Of a stretch of 64,000 bases of DNA, positions 54,296 through 62,615 are shown piece by piece. A program made the position numbers and the translations under genes. The DNA is from Aminipila terrae (lineage in GTDB: Bacteria; Bacillota; Clostridia; Peptostreptococcales; Anaerovoracaceae), in contig NZ_CP047591.1 in the NCBI RefSeq assembly GCF_010120715.1, positions 310,001-374,000 on the forward strand, read 5' to 3'. The notes beneath the pieces are model-generated. The model ran no database searches and was not told where the DNA came from. It saw only the letters and a list, made by a program, of their open reading frames with translations. The first letter of the stretch is position 1, and each line of letters opens with the position of its first letter.

Positions 54296-55655
54296 TTTTA
54301 AAATACTTGTAGTAGATGACGAAGAAGAATATACAGATGCTTACAGCCTGATATTATCCAATATTGGTTATACCGTTTTAGTTTCATCCTCTGGGGAAGA
54401 ATGCTTAAAATTACTGGAAGCAGTAAACGTTGATGCGGTCATTACGGATATAAAAATGGCTGGAATGGATGGGCTTGAACTACTCCAGAAAATAAAAGAA
54501 AGTTATGATTTGTGTGAAGTAATCATGGTCACGGGATACGGATCAATCAAAAGTGCAATTCAGGCTATGAAACAGGGGGCTTTCGGATATTTTATCAAGG
54601 GTGAGAGCCCAGACCTTCTTTTACTGGAAATAGAAAAACTTGTGAAAATGAAGAAATTAAAAGAAATGGCATTGAAAATGAAGACTTCTCCTTGTGCTGA
54701 ATATATGATTCATACCAAAAATAAATCATTTAGTAATCTGCTTCATATAGCTCAGAAAGCTTCACAGAGTGATTCTAATATCTTAATACTTGGAGAATCT
54801 GGCACCGGGAAGGAAGTTCTGGCAAAATTCATTCATCATGAAAGCCAGAGAGCAGGCAATCCATTTATACCCGTAAACTGTCAGATGTTTTCTGATGGAG
54901 TTTTAGAATCCGAACTTTTTGGCCATGAGAAAGGTGCTTTTACCGGAGCTATTGAACGTAGGATTGGCCGTTTTGAAGAAGCAGATTCAGGTACTTTGTT
55001 TCTTGATGAAGTAGGTGAAATCCCCCTTTCCACTCAGGCTAAGCTTCTCAGGGCGCTTGAAAACAGATCTTTTGAGAGACTTGGAAGCAATAAGCCAATT
55101 CATGTTAATATCCGAATTATCAGTGCTACCAACAGGATATTAGAAGATGCCATAAAATCAGGAATCTTCAGAGAGGATTTATTATATAGAATCAATACCA
55201 TAACCCTTCACATTCCTCCATTAAGGGAACGTAAAGAGGATTTAGATGCATTCATTGGTTTTTTCGTAGCCAAATTTCAAATGGAAATGAAGAAGGAAAT
55301 TAATGGCCTTGAAGATGGGCTGTCTGAAATTCTCATTAACTATGATTATCCGGGTAATATACGAGAACTAAGAAATATTATCGAAAGGCTTGTGGTTTTA
55401 AGTGACGATAAGACTCTTCATAAAAAGCATCTGCCTGATTCAATGAGAGAAACCAGCAGTATAAATACCCCTATAGCTACCGTTAAGAGTCTGAAAGAAA
55501 TCAGAGAAGAGGCTGAAGCAGCCTATATTACCAGTATTTTAAAAGATTGTGGCGGGAATGTAAGTAAAACCGCAAAACTTCTGGATTTAAGCAGAAGGCA
55601 GCTGTTTAATAAGATTTCTGACTATGGAATAAAAAATCAATACTCTAATAAATAA
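54288..55655 (+). CDS. NtrC-family sigma-54-dependent response regulator
   Basis: This 455-residue regulator has a receiver domain (Asp10-Asp11, phosphoacceptor Asp54 in VITDIKMAGMDG, a Lys in YFIKG), an AAA+ sigma-54 interaction domain (~145-375) with GESGTGKE, the GAFTGA loop and LFLDEVGEIP, and a C-terminal Fis-type helix-turn-helix (GNVSKTAKLLDLSRRQLFNKI). It activates sigma-54 RNA polymerase. A sigma-54 promoter with the correct sequence lies before the APC permease gene 1.5 kb away, which is the obvious target. Confidence 0.96.
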   Translation: MIDFKILVVDDEEEYTDAYSLILSNIGYTVLVSSSGEECLKLLEAVNVDAVITDIKMAGMDGLELLQKIKESYDLCEVIMVTGYGSIKSAIQAMKQGAFGYFIKGESPDLLLLEIEKLVKMKKLKEMALKMKTSPCAEYMIHTKNKSFSNLLHIAQKASQSDSNILILGESGTGKEVLAKFIHHESQRAGNPFIPVNCQMFSDGVLESELFGHEKGAFTGAIERRIGRFEEADSGTLFLDEVGEIPLSTQAKLLRALENRSFERLGSNKPIHVNIRIISATNRILEDAIKSGIFREDLLYRINTITLHIPPLRERKEDLDAFIGFFVAKFQMEMKKEINGLEDGLSEILINYDYPGNIRELRNIIERLVVLSDDKTLHKKHLPDSMRETSSINTPIATVKSLKEIREEAEAAYITSILKDCGGNVSKTAKLLDLSRRQLFNKISDYGIKNQYSNK

Positions 55656-55657
55656 AG

Positions 55658-55695
55658 CACAGGGACAGTTTTAATATTTTAAAACTGCCCCCTGC
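55658..55695. terminator. Bidirectional terminator between the NtrC-type gene and the APC permease
   Basis: The arms CAGGGACAGTTTTAA and TTAAAACTGCCCCCTG pair with one or two mismatches, followed by T-rich DNA on the plus strand. It lies between two convergent genes. Confidence 0.65.
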
Positions 55696-55738
55696 TATTT
55701 TAATTACTACAAATAATAGGTGATAATTTAATCATCCT

Positions 55739-57094
55739 TTATGCTCTTCGTTTTTTAAAAGCTGCATATACAGGAAATCCTATGACAATCAGCACCAGCC
55801 CTAATAAAGAAGCATTAAAACTTGTAACCAGAGCGTTTACCACAAATACAACGCTTACCAGTATGAATACGATAACCACAAATGCCGGCGCTTTATACGG
55901 TCTTTCGATTGCTGGATATTTTTTTCTTAAAACAAAAACTGAAATACCTCCCAGGGCATAAAATGCAAATGCTGCAAACACGGTCATAGAATACAGCTGA
56001 TCAAAAGAATTTGTCATAGCAAGGACACATGCCCATACCCCTCCTACAATAAGACTAAAGCCGGGTGTTTTAAATTTGGGATGAACTTCTGCACATTTTT
56101 TAAAAAACAACCCATCTTTGGCCATAGCATAATAAATTCTAGGTGCTGCCAGGATGTTTGCATTATTGCTGCCAAAACAGGATACCATAATTGCAATGGA
56201 AATTAAAGCTCCACCTGTTGGCCCTATTACCTTAAGTGCCACATCTGCAGCAGGTAAAGTTGCACTTGCCATTTCACCTAGTGTCAACACATTTAAATAA
56301 GCCAGATTTGTAATAATGTAAATGACTATAAGTATTATCATCCCGATACTTAAAGCAAGTGGCACATTTTTCTTTGGATTTTTAACTTCTTCTGCTATAA
56401 AAGTAGTATAATCCCATCCCTGATAGCCCCAAAGCACAGCAATCATGGCTAATCCGAAGGTACTTAAATTTACTCCGTTCAGAGTAAAGAAATTTTGAAA
56501 ATTACCGCTTGCCAGTTCTGGGCTGATAAACAGACCTGCACCAATCAAAATCAAAATCGCTGCAACTTTGGCCACAGTAAAGATATTGTTAATTAAACTG
56601 CCTTCCTTTACCCCAAGATAATTTATTATGGTTAGTACTATTATTACAGCTACAGCTATTAATCTTAGTCCCATATCCCCAAAGGTTGGGAAAAAGTAAC
56701 CTGCATAAATACTAAAAGCTGCCGCTACACTGGCAATACAACCTGGCTGCACGACTAAAAACTGTGTCCACCCATTTAGAAATGCTATTTTCTCCCCATA
56801 TGCTTCCCGAAGATACACATATTGTCCGCCTGACTGCGGCATAGCTGCACTTAGTTCAGAATAAGCCAAACAACCTGCTAAGGATAATAACCCTCCTACT
56901 ATCCAGGCTACAATGATTAGAAATGGGCTTGGTAATTGCTGAGCCATAGTGGATGCAACCATAAATATACCAGATCCAAGCACCCCTCCGATTACAATAT
57001 TAATTGCAGAAAATAAAGTAAGATCTCGTTTTAGTTCTGTGTCTGTAGAAGTAAGTTTCTCAATATGAGAACGTGTGTCTTTTAAATCGCTCAT
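55739..57094 (-). CDS. APC-family amino acid permease
   Basis: The 451-residue transporter has about 12 helices. The first carries FSAINIVIGGVLGSGIFMV, the APC unwound-helix motif, and CLAYSELSAAMPQSGGQYVYLREAYG follows. The family imports or exchanges amino acids or amines, and the exact substrate is not readable. GGGAGG precedes the ATG, and a sigma-54 promoter lies ~50 bp upstream. It is very likely switched on by the neighbouring kinase and NtrC-type regulator. Confidence 0.93.
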   Translation of the reverse strand: MSDLKDTRSHIEKLTSTDTELKRDLTLFSAINIVIGGVLGSGIFMVASTMAQQLPSPFLIIVAWIVGGLLSLAGCLAYSELSAAMPQSGGQYVYLREAYGEKIAFLNGWTQFLVVQPGCIASVAAAFSIYAGYFFPTFGDMGLRLIAVAVIIVLTIINYLGVKEGSLINNIFTVAKVAAILILIGAGLFISPELASGNFQNFFTLNGVNLSTFGLAMIAVLWGYQGWDYTTFIAEEVKNPKKNVPLALSIGMIILIVIYIITNLAYLNVLTLGEMASATLPAADVALKVIGPTGGALISIAIMVSCFGSNNANILAAPRIYYAMAKDGLFFKKCAEVHPKFKTPGFSLIVGGVWACVLAMTNSFDQLYSMTVFAAFAFYALGGISVFVLRKKYPAIERPYKAPAFVVIVFILVSVVFVVNALVTSFNASLLGLVLIVIGFPVYAAFKKRRA

Positions 57095-57147
57095 TTTTTC
57101 CTCCCTTTAAATTTTAAACATTATAATATCCTATATTGATATATAGA

Positions 57148-57162
57148 GCAAAAATGGTGCCA
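57148..57162 (-). promoter_or_regulatory. Sigma-54 (-24/-12) promoter of the APC permease
   Basis: The minus strand reads TGGCACCATTTTTGC, a perfect TGGCAC-N5-TTGC match to the sigma-54 consensus. Transcription would begin near 57136, about 40 nt before the permease ATG at 57094. The neighbouring NtrC-type regulator with GAFTGA is the natural activator. Confidence 0.88.
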
Positions 57163-57231
57163 CATCTATAAAGAGCGTATTTAATTGCGATCACTCACTT
57201 TTCTTCATGAGAACAATTGTATCTACAAAAA

Positions 57232-57277
57232 AAAGTGGGCAATTTTTTGCTCACCATAGCAAAAAATTGCCCACTTT
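57232..57277 (-). terminator. Terminator after the PotD-like gene
   Basis: Perfect 20-bp arms (57232-57251 and 57258-57277, core GTGGGCAATTTTTTGC) enclose a 6-nt loop, with a run of eight T on the minus strand. It lies 22 bp past the PotD-like stop and insulates the sigma-54 promoter. Confidence 0.9.
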
Positions 57278-57298
57278 ATAGTTCTAAATTATAAGAGT

Positions 57299-58378
57299 TT
57301 ATTCTGCTTTAACTTCTGTCCAAAGTTCATTCCAGTTATTCTTCACTTTATCTGTTCTATATTCCATAAAGTGCAGACGGTTCAGCGATGCTTCATCCAT
57401 TCCTGCTGAAGCTGCGTAAGCTGGATCAATAGAATCTGCTGCGGCTTTATTTACAGGTGCTGGTCCACCACTTGCTGCCCAGTTATACTGGAAATCTTTA
57501 CTAATCATCCAGTCTATGAATGCATAGGCAAGATCTTTATTCTTACTTCCTGACGCGATTGCCCAGTTATCAACCCAGCCAATGGCTCCATCTTCAGGAA
57601 CAGTAAATGCAATTGGCTGGCCTTCTTTCTTCATGGATGCTGCCTGGCCTGACCACATCAAACCGATATCAATCTGTTTTCCTGCAAAAAGTTTGGAGAA
57701 TTCATCTCCTGTTTTCCAGTAAGTTTTATTTAATGCCTTCTGTTCAACTAACTTTGCCTTAATAGCATCTAAATCTGAAGGATTATTAGGGTCCTGACCT
57801 AAAGCGATTGCAGCAGCCATTACTGCATCATTATAGTCATCACGGAAAGCAATTCTCCCAGAATATTTTTTGTCAAATAATGCAGACATGGACTTTGGAG
57901 CTTCCTTGATTACATCTGTATTATATGCGATAGCAGTTGATCCCCATACAAATGGCACTGCATACATTTTATTATCTTTAAAACACTCTTTCTGAGTTTT
58001 AAATTTATCAAACATACCATCAAAATTCTTCAATTTTGAATTGTCGATCTCTGCCAGAAGGCCTTCATCAATAGCAGCTGGCAATATGGAGCAGTTTGGA
58101 AGACAAACGTCAATTTCTCCGGCCTTTGAGGTTCGCAGCTTTGTTAAAAGTTCTTCTTCACTGGACATATATGTGTTTACTATCTCACAATTATATTTCT
58201 TTTCAAAAGCTGCAACAAAGTCAGCATTATCTGATCCATAATCTTTCCAGTTTACTACATAAAGTTTTGTTTTTTCTTTACCTCCGGTATTTTCACTGGC
58301 TGATTTGTTTCCGCAGGCTGCCATGGAAAGCACCAGTGAACAAATTAAAGCACCAGCTAATAGCTTTTTTAGTTTCAT
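57299..58378 (-). CDS. PotD-like extracellular solute-binding lipoprotein
   Basis: The product (359 aa from ATG 58378, behind AAGGAGG) has a lipoprotein signal peptide (MKLKKLLAGALICSLVLSMAACGN, lipid-modified Cys). The binding-protein fold includes KLYVVNWKDYGSDNADFVAAFEKKY, typical of PotD/PotF, and VPFVWGSTAIAYNTDVI. It is encoded alone, yet a Pot-type ABC transporter without its own binding protein lies at 49505-52094. It likely serves that transporter. Polyamine binding is the family norm, but the ligand is not proven. Confidence 0.9.
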   Translation of the reverse strand: MKLKKLLAGALICSLVLSMAACGNKSASENTGGKEKTKLYVVNWKDYGSDNADFVAAFEKKYNCEIVNTYMSSEEELLTKLRTSKAGEIDVCLPNCSILPAAIDEGLLAEIDNSKLKNFDGMFDKFKTQKECFKDNKMYAVPFVWGSTAIAYNTDVIKEAPKSMSALFDKKYSGRIAFRDDYNDAVMAAAIALGQDPNNPSDLDAIKAKLVEQKALNKTYWKTGDEFSKLFAGKQIDIGLMWSGQAASMKKEGQPIAFTVPEDGAIGWVDNWAIASGSKNKDLAYAFIDWMISKDFQYNWAASGGPAPVNKAAADSIDPAYAASAGMDEASLNRLHFMEYRTDKVKNNWNELWTEVKAE

Positions 58379-58524
58379 TTTATATATCCTCCTTGTCTGG
58401 CTGTTAAACGCAAGTTCATGTATATACACTTGTCTTGCATACATATTTCTAAGATTATCACTAATAAATACAAAAATCAACCATACTTTTCCAATGAAAT
58501 CATGTATACAAGAGACGCAGTATC

Positions 58525-59157
58525 TTAACCTCCTAAAGTTACATCCTGATTCTGATACCAGGCAATCCCTCTATAAAATTGTTCTTCCGTAAACTCTGGC
58601 CAAAACTCATCTAAGACATAGATATCTGCATATACAGACTGAACTGGTAGGAATCCGCTCAGTCTGCGCATTCCACCCCATCGCATTATTAAATCAATCC
58701 TGGAAATATCTTTTGATGCGATACCATTTTCATTTTTTAAATCCCAATCCCACCCATAGTTCACAAGGAAATTAACTTTGATTCCACCTTTTCCAAATTT
58801 CGTTCGTTTTGTATAGTTTTTTAATTCCTCCGGGAAGCTGGGAGATTTATCATTGCCCATAACAAGAAGTTCCGCATCCCGCTTAGATAATTCCAATACC
58901 GCATCCACACAAGCTTGTTTAAAGGCTGCTTTCTGTTCTGCAGGCCGTTTTGTATTATCCACAGTAAAACCATAAAGCGTAAGTTCCTCCACTCCCATAT
59001 CCCTGCATAATTCATAAAGTTTAAACCCAGGGTTAATGCCGTGTTGATACCCGTCTTTTTTTTCTAAACCGCAATTTACAGCCCAGCGTCTGTTTCCATC
59101 GGGTATTACCCCGATGTGTCTGGGTACCCTTTTAAATTTCTGCTTCTTTAGATCCAT
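58525..59157 (-). CDS. Undecaprenyl diphosphate synthase-like cis-prenyltransferase paralogue
   Basis: The product (210 aa from ATG 59157; other in-frame starts up to 59238 cannot be ruled out because no site stands out) keeps key cis-prenyltransferase residues: IPDGNRRWA, LTLYGFTVDNTKRP, NYG, and YADIYVLDEFWPEF. Two points differ from true UppS. The RTGGE motif reads RWGGM, so the Glu is lost, and the loop between NYG and DLIMR is much shortened. It may make a different prenyl chain or have another role. It is followed by DUF368, whose family moves undecaprenyl phosphate. Confidence 0.8.
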   Translation of the reverse strand: MDLKKQKFKRVPRHIGVIPDGNRRWAVNCGLEKKDGYQHGINPGFKLYELCRDMGVEELTLYGFTVDNTKRPAEQKAAFKQACVDAVLELSKRDAELLVMGNDKSPSFPEELKNYTKRTKFGKGGIKVNFLVNYGWDWDLKNENGIASKDISRIDLIMRWGGMRRLSGFLPVQSVYADIYVLDEFWPEFTEEQFYRGIAWYQNQDVTLGG

Positions 59158-59339
59158 CACATTGTCCAATATATCAAACCCCTTTATCGACATCATACGA
59201 TAAAAATCTACGAACACTAGATCCGTGATTTTCTGCAATAAGTTCTGTTAAGCAGTGTAAAGACACTGAACAGAATGTTAAAGCTATTATGTTCTTATAC
59301 TGGAAAATTTATTCATTTAATCATGGGAAAAATAATGGT

Positions 59340-60167
59340 TTATCTTCTTTTTCCTATCCACAAAATTATATCAAAACCTGTCATAAATGTTATGATACAA
59401 TAAAAGATTTCCACCCCCACAGGTATTCCAGGAAATACTTCCAGTAAAGAACCAATCATAAATCCAATAATCAGCATATAAGTAAACTGAGGATGCCTCT
59501 TCATTTCCTTTTCAATGATTCCTGCCGTAAGAAATGTACCGGCGGCAGTGCCCACCACTAAAGGAATAAGATAAGCAAAATTAAAATCATTAATTGCTTT
59601 TAAGGTTAAATCATACATTCCCAGCATTAACAGCACATAAGATGCGCTGATTCCTGGTAATATCAGTGCTACAGCTATAACGATACCTGCAATAGTCAGC
59701 ATTAGAAGACTTATCCAATGGAATCCAGGCTTAAAATCAAGGAGTCCCTTTGGAAATAAAGTAATAAAATATGCAATTGCTGTACCTATAATTATAGCTG
59801 CCTTATTGACCTTTTTCACTTTATTGACTGTAGCTTTTCTGTATAAAGGGGGAAAGCTTGCCAATATGGCTCCAAGAAACAAAAACATCATGGGTTTCTG
59901 CCAGGCTGTAACAGCCGTTAACATGGGTCCTGACAACAAAACAATACCCAGAACTCCTGCTATCCCATATTGCAGTAAAAATAATCCGTGTTCTTTAAAA
60001 TTGCTTTTCAATGAATTGACTGCATGAATTAAATCATCATAGATACCTAATATAATAGCCATGGTGCCGCCGCTAACTCCGGGAATCAGCATGGATGAAC
60101 CAACTATAAACCCTTTAGCAAATCGTATAAAAATATTATCATCGTTTTTTTTCTGCTTAATCTCCAT
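59340..60167 (-). CDS. DUF368-family membrane protein (PopT-like undecaprenyl phosphate translocase)
   Basis: The 275-residue protein has about eight helices and the DUF368 signature near the N-terminus, GFIVGSSMLIPGVSGGTMAIILGIYD, repeated later as ALILPGISASYVLLMLGMYD. DUF368 proteins have been reported as transporters recycling undecaprenyl phosphate across the membrane. That fits the adjacent cis-prenyltransferase-like gene and the polysaccharide locus beginning here. AAAAGGATAAAA precedes the ATG. Confidence 0.85.
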   Translation of the reverse strand: MEIKQKKNDDNIFIRFAKGFIVGSSMLIPGVSGGTMAIILGIYDDLIHAVNSLKSNFKEHGLFLLQYGIAGVLGIVLLSGPMLTAVTAWQKPMMFLFLGAILASFPPLYRKATVNKVKKVNKAAIIIGTAIAYFITLFPKGLLDFKPGFHWISLLMLTIAGIVIAVALILPGISASYVLLMLGMYDLTLKAINDFNFAYLIPLVVGTAAGTFLTAGIIEKEMKRHPQFTYMLIIGFMIGSLLEVFPGIPVGVEIFYCIITFMTGFDIILWIGKRR

Positions 60168-60201
60168 TTTTATCCTTTTAAATTATTTAATGAACAATCT
60201 A

Positions 60202-60668
60202 CTATTTTTTATTTATTTTTTTTAATTTCCTTAATAAAAAACATATAATTAACCCAGTTAAACTTCCTAGCAAATCAATCAAGCAATCTCGTACCTGTGA
60301 ATTTCTCCCTGGTACAAAGCTTTGATAGAATTCATCCAGGTTTGCAATCAGCAAACATATAAAAAGGATATATATAACTGAAACCTTTGTTTTTATTTTA
60401 TACACTCTGCTTATAACAAATAGAGTAATACTTAAAACCATATATTCAATAAAATGACTGCTTTTTCTAAGGGCTAAATCTATTGCCTTTGTATCTATAC
60501 CCTTTGTAATAAATATGTTTTGTATTTTTCCAGGCAGCAGATTATATGCTGTTTCCGAAAACCTTAAAGTCCTGACATCAGAATAAGAATCAGAGGACAT
60601 AAAAAAATAAAGGAAATAATCCCCACACATATTATTAAAATAAATATTTTTATCTTGTTGTTTTTCAC
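60202..60668 (-). pseudogene. VanZ-like protein with apparent -1 frameshift near the N-terminus
   Basis: The main frame gives a VanZ-type protein with helices and the motif LLIANLDEFYQSFVPGRNSQVRDCLIDLLGS. Its N-terminus in the same frame (from an upstream ATG) is not membrane-like, while the frame starting at GTG 60668 encodes a proper first helix (VKNNKIKIFILIICVGIISF). The two join if one T is added to the T7 at 60601-60607 (coding strand), giving FIFFMSSDSYSDV. VanZ proteins affect susceptibility to glycopeptides in some hosts, with no proven role here. The start is uncertain. Confidence 0.72.
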
Positions 60669-60790
60669 GATCTACCGTCCCACATGCCACATAGGTTCTG
60701 ATTCCTTTCTTACCAACCTAGTTACTTTTTATCTCATACTAATGGACAAAAGTAATCACCAAAGAAAGAAACATTAATATCCCGGTTTGC

Positions 60791-62085
60791 CTAATATATG
60801 AAACATATTTTCTTATATGCCTCCACACCCGGCTGGTTAAAAGGATTTACACCTAGTAAATATCCACTCATTGCACAGGCTTTCTCAAAAAAATATATTA
60901 AATTTCCTAAATAGTACGGTGATATCTGGGGAATATTAATCTTAAGATTAGGCACTCCACCATCAGTGTGTGCCATTATAACCCCTTCCATCGCCTTCCT
61001 GTTAATAAAATCAACAGATTTACCACAGAGATAATTTAAACCATCTAAATTATCCCCTGTCTTTTTAATTATGACATCATCATCCGACTCTTCTATGTTA
61101 AGTGTTGTTTCAAATATATTTTTTCTACCCTCTTGTATGTATTGCCCCATAGAATGCAAATCTGTGGTAAAACTCAAAGTAGTAGGAAAGATTCCTTTTC
61201 CATCCTTTCCTTCACTTTCTCCAAACAATTGTTTATACCACTCTCCCAAGCAAAACAAATTGGGCTCATAACTGACCATTACTTCTATAGTCTTTCCCTT
61301 AGTATATAATATATTTCTGATTGCTGCATATTGATATGCCGGATTTTTGTTCAGGTTATCTATTGATAAATCCTGGCACGCAACCTGACTTCCCTTCATA
61401 ACCATTTCAATGTCGATTCCAGCCACAGCCATGGGTAAAAGTCCAACAGGAGTAAGCACAGAATATCTACCCCCTATGTCATCTGGTATAACAAAGGTCT
61501 CATAGCCTTCTTTATCAGCCGATTCCTTTAATGCCCCTTTACGCTTGTCTGTAGTAACAAATATCCTTTTTCTAGCTTCTTCCTTGCCATACCTTTTTTC
61601 CATATACTCTTTCAGTAATCTAAATGAAATGGCAGATTCTGTTGTGGTCCCTGATTTTGATATAACATTTATGGATATATCTTTTCCTTCTATATTATAA
61701 TACAATTTTTTAAGTAAGTAGAGCTAATATTAAATCCAGCAAAATATATCTCAGGTGTGCCTGACTTTCTTCTATGAGCACACGTACAGGAATCCATATT
61801 TAACATCTCAATGGCCGCCCTGGCACCTAGATAAGAGCCTCCTATGCCTACCACAATAAAAACCGTCGATTGTTTTCTGATTGTCTCTGCAACTTCTTTT
61901 ATCTTTTTAAACTCTGTTATATCATAGTTTTCAGGTAAATCTATCCAACCTAAATAATTGCTGCCTTCTCCTTTTTTATTATGTAACAGTTCATGGCATC
62001 TGCTTACTTCGTCCTGTAAATTATCTATATTCCTTTTATCTACAAAGTTAAAAGATTGAGAATAGTCTAAAGTTATTTTCTCCAT
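60791..62085 (-). pseudogene. pgi: Glucose-6-phosphate isomerase with apparent -1 frameshift
   Basis: The 5' frame (61690-62085) has the isomerase sugar-binding start VFIVVGIGGSYLGARAAIEML and FAGFNISSTYL. The 3' frame (60791-61705) has VISKSGTTTES (phosphate-binding), GGRYSVLTPVGLLPMA, QVACQDL and the C-terminal GVNPFNQPGVEAYK with the catalytic Lys region. Adding one A to the A6 at 61706-61711 (coding strand) joins them as TYLKKLYYNIEGKDISINV. The joined length is ~432 residues. Pgi interconverts glucose- and fructose-6-phosphate. Confidence 0.9.
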
Positions 62086-62119
62086 GTATAATAAACCTCT
62101 ATCATCCAAACAACATCAA

Positions 62120-62380
62120 TTACTCAAGATTTTTTTCAAATCTCCATGCATCTCTGCACATTTGAACTATGCTTCGTTTAGCAGTAAACCCTAATTCACG
62201 TTTTGCTTTGGATGCATCTGCATAGCATTCTGCTATATCTCCCGGCCTTCTTTCTACAATCTCAAAGGGTACCTTTATGTCATTACTGCCATTGACGAAT
62301 TTTCCAGATTTCGTTATGTTGGTGCTTTTAAGGCGCACAGTACTTATAGTTCTACTTGTCCTCTTTGTATGTAATACCAA
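62120..62380 (-). pseudogene. galE: Truncated UDP-glucose 4-epimerase (GalE) C-terminal remnant
   Basis: Only the end of GalE is recognisable: IKVPFEIVERRPGDIAECYADASKAKRELGFTAK and MCRDAWRFEKN, about 60 residues. The frame upstream of GSNDIKVP (to 62380) does not resemble GalE, so the first ~270 residues are missing. It is a relic left by deletion or recombination at the edge of the polysaccharide locus and is unlikely to be functional. Confidence 0.75.
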
Positions 62381-62477
62381 AACTATTTATCATGAGCTTT
62401 AAGAAACTTAACCTCTGCTTTTCGGCTTTAAATTAATCCATCAATTATAGTTGGAAAAGATATTCTGTTTTTGTATC

Positions 62478-62607
62478 TTATGCCTTTAATGATGATAAAA
62501 ATTCTTTAAATCCTTCTTCAATAAGATCAAGGAAATCAGAAGTAAGTCCCCACAATGGGAACATAAGATTCTGCATCTATTGGTATCGTCTCCATCGCAT
62601 AAGAATA
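62478..62607 (-). pseudogene. Probable remnant of an NDP-sugar nucleotidyltransferase-type gene
   Basis: Two adjacent frames on the minus strand read YSYAMETIPIDAESYVPIVG (62551-62607, ends in a stop) and PLWGLTSDFLDLIEEGFKEF (ends at the stop at 62478). Together these resemble the C-terminal part of sugar-nucleotidyltransferase proteins (SYVPMNMWGLTSDFLD-like), with a deletion at the join. The identification is by pattern memory only and the fragment is short. It would be another relic beside the truncated galE. Confidence 0.4.
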
Positions 62608-62615
62608 CTCAATTA

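Noticed and set aside
58400..58440. Operator-like dyad (CAAGT...GTATATAC...ACTTG) upstream of the PotD-like gene
   Set aside because: The symmetry is imperfect and the region is A+T-rich. A chance origin is likely.
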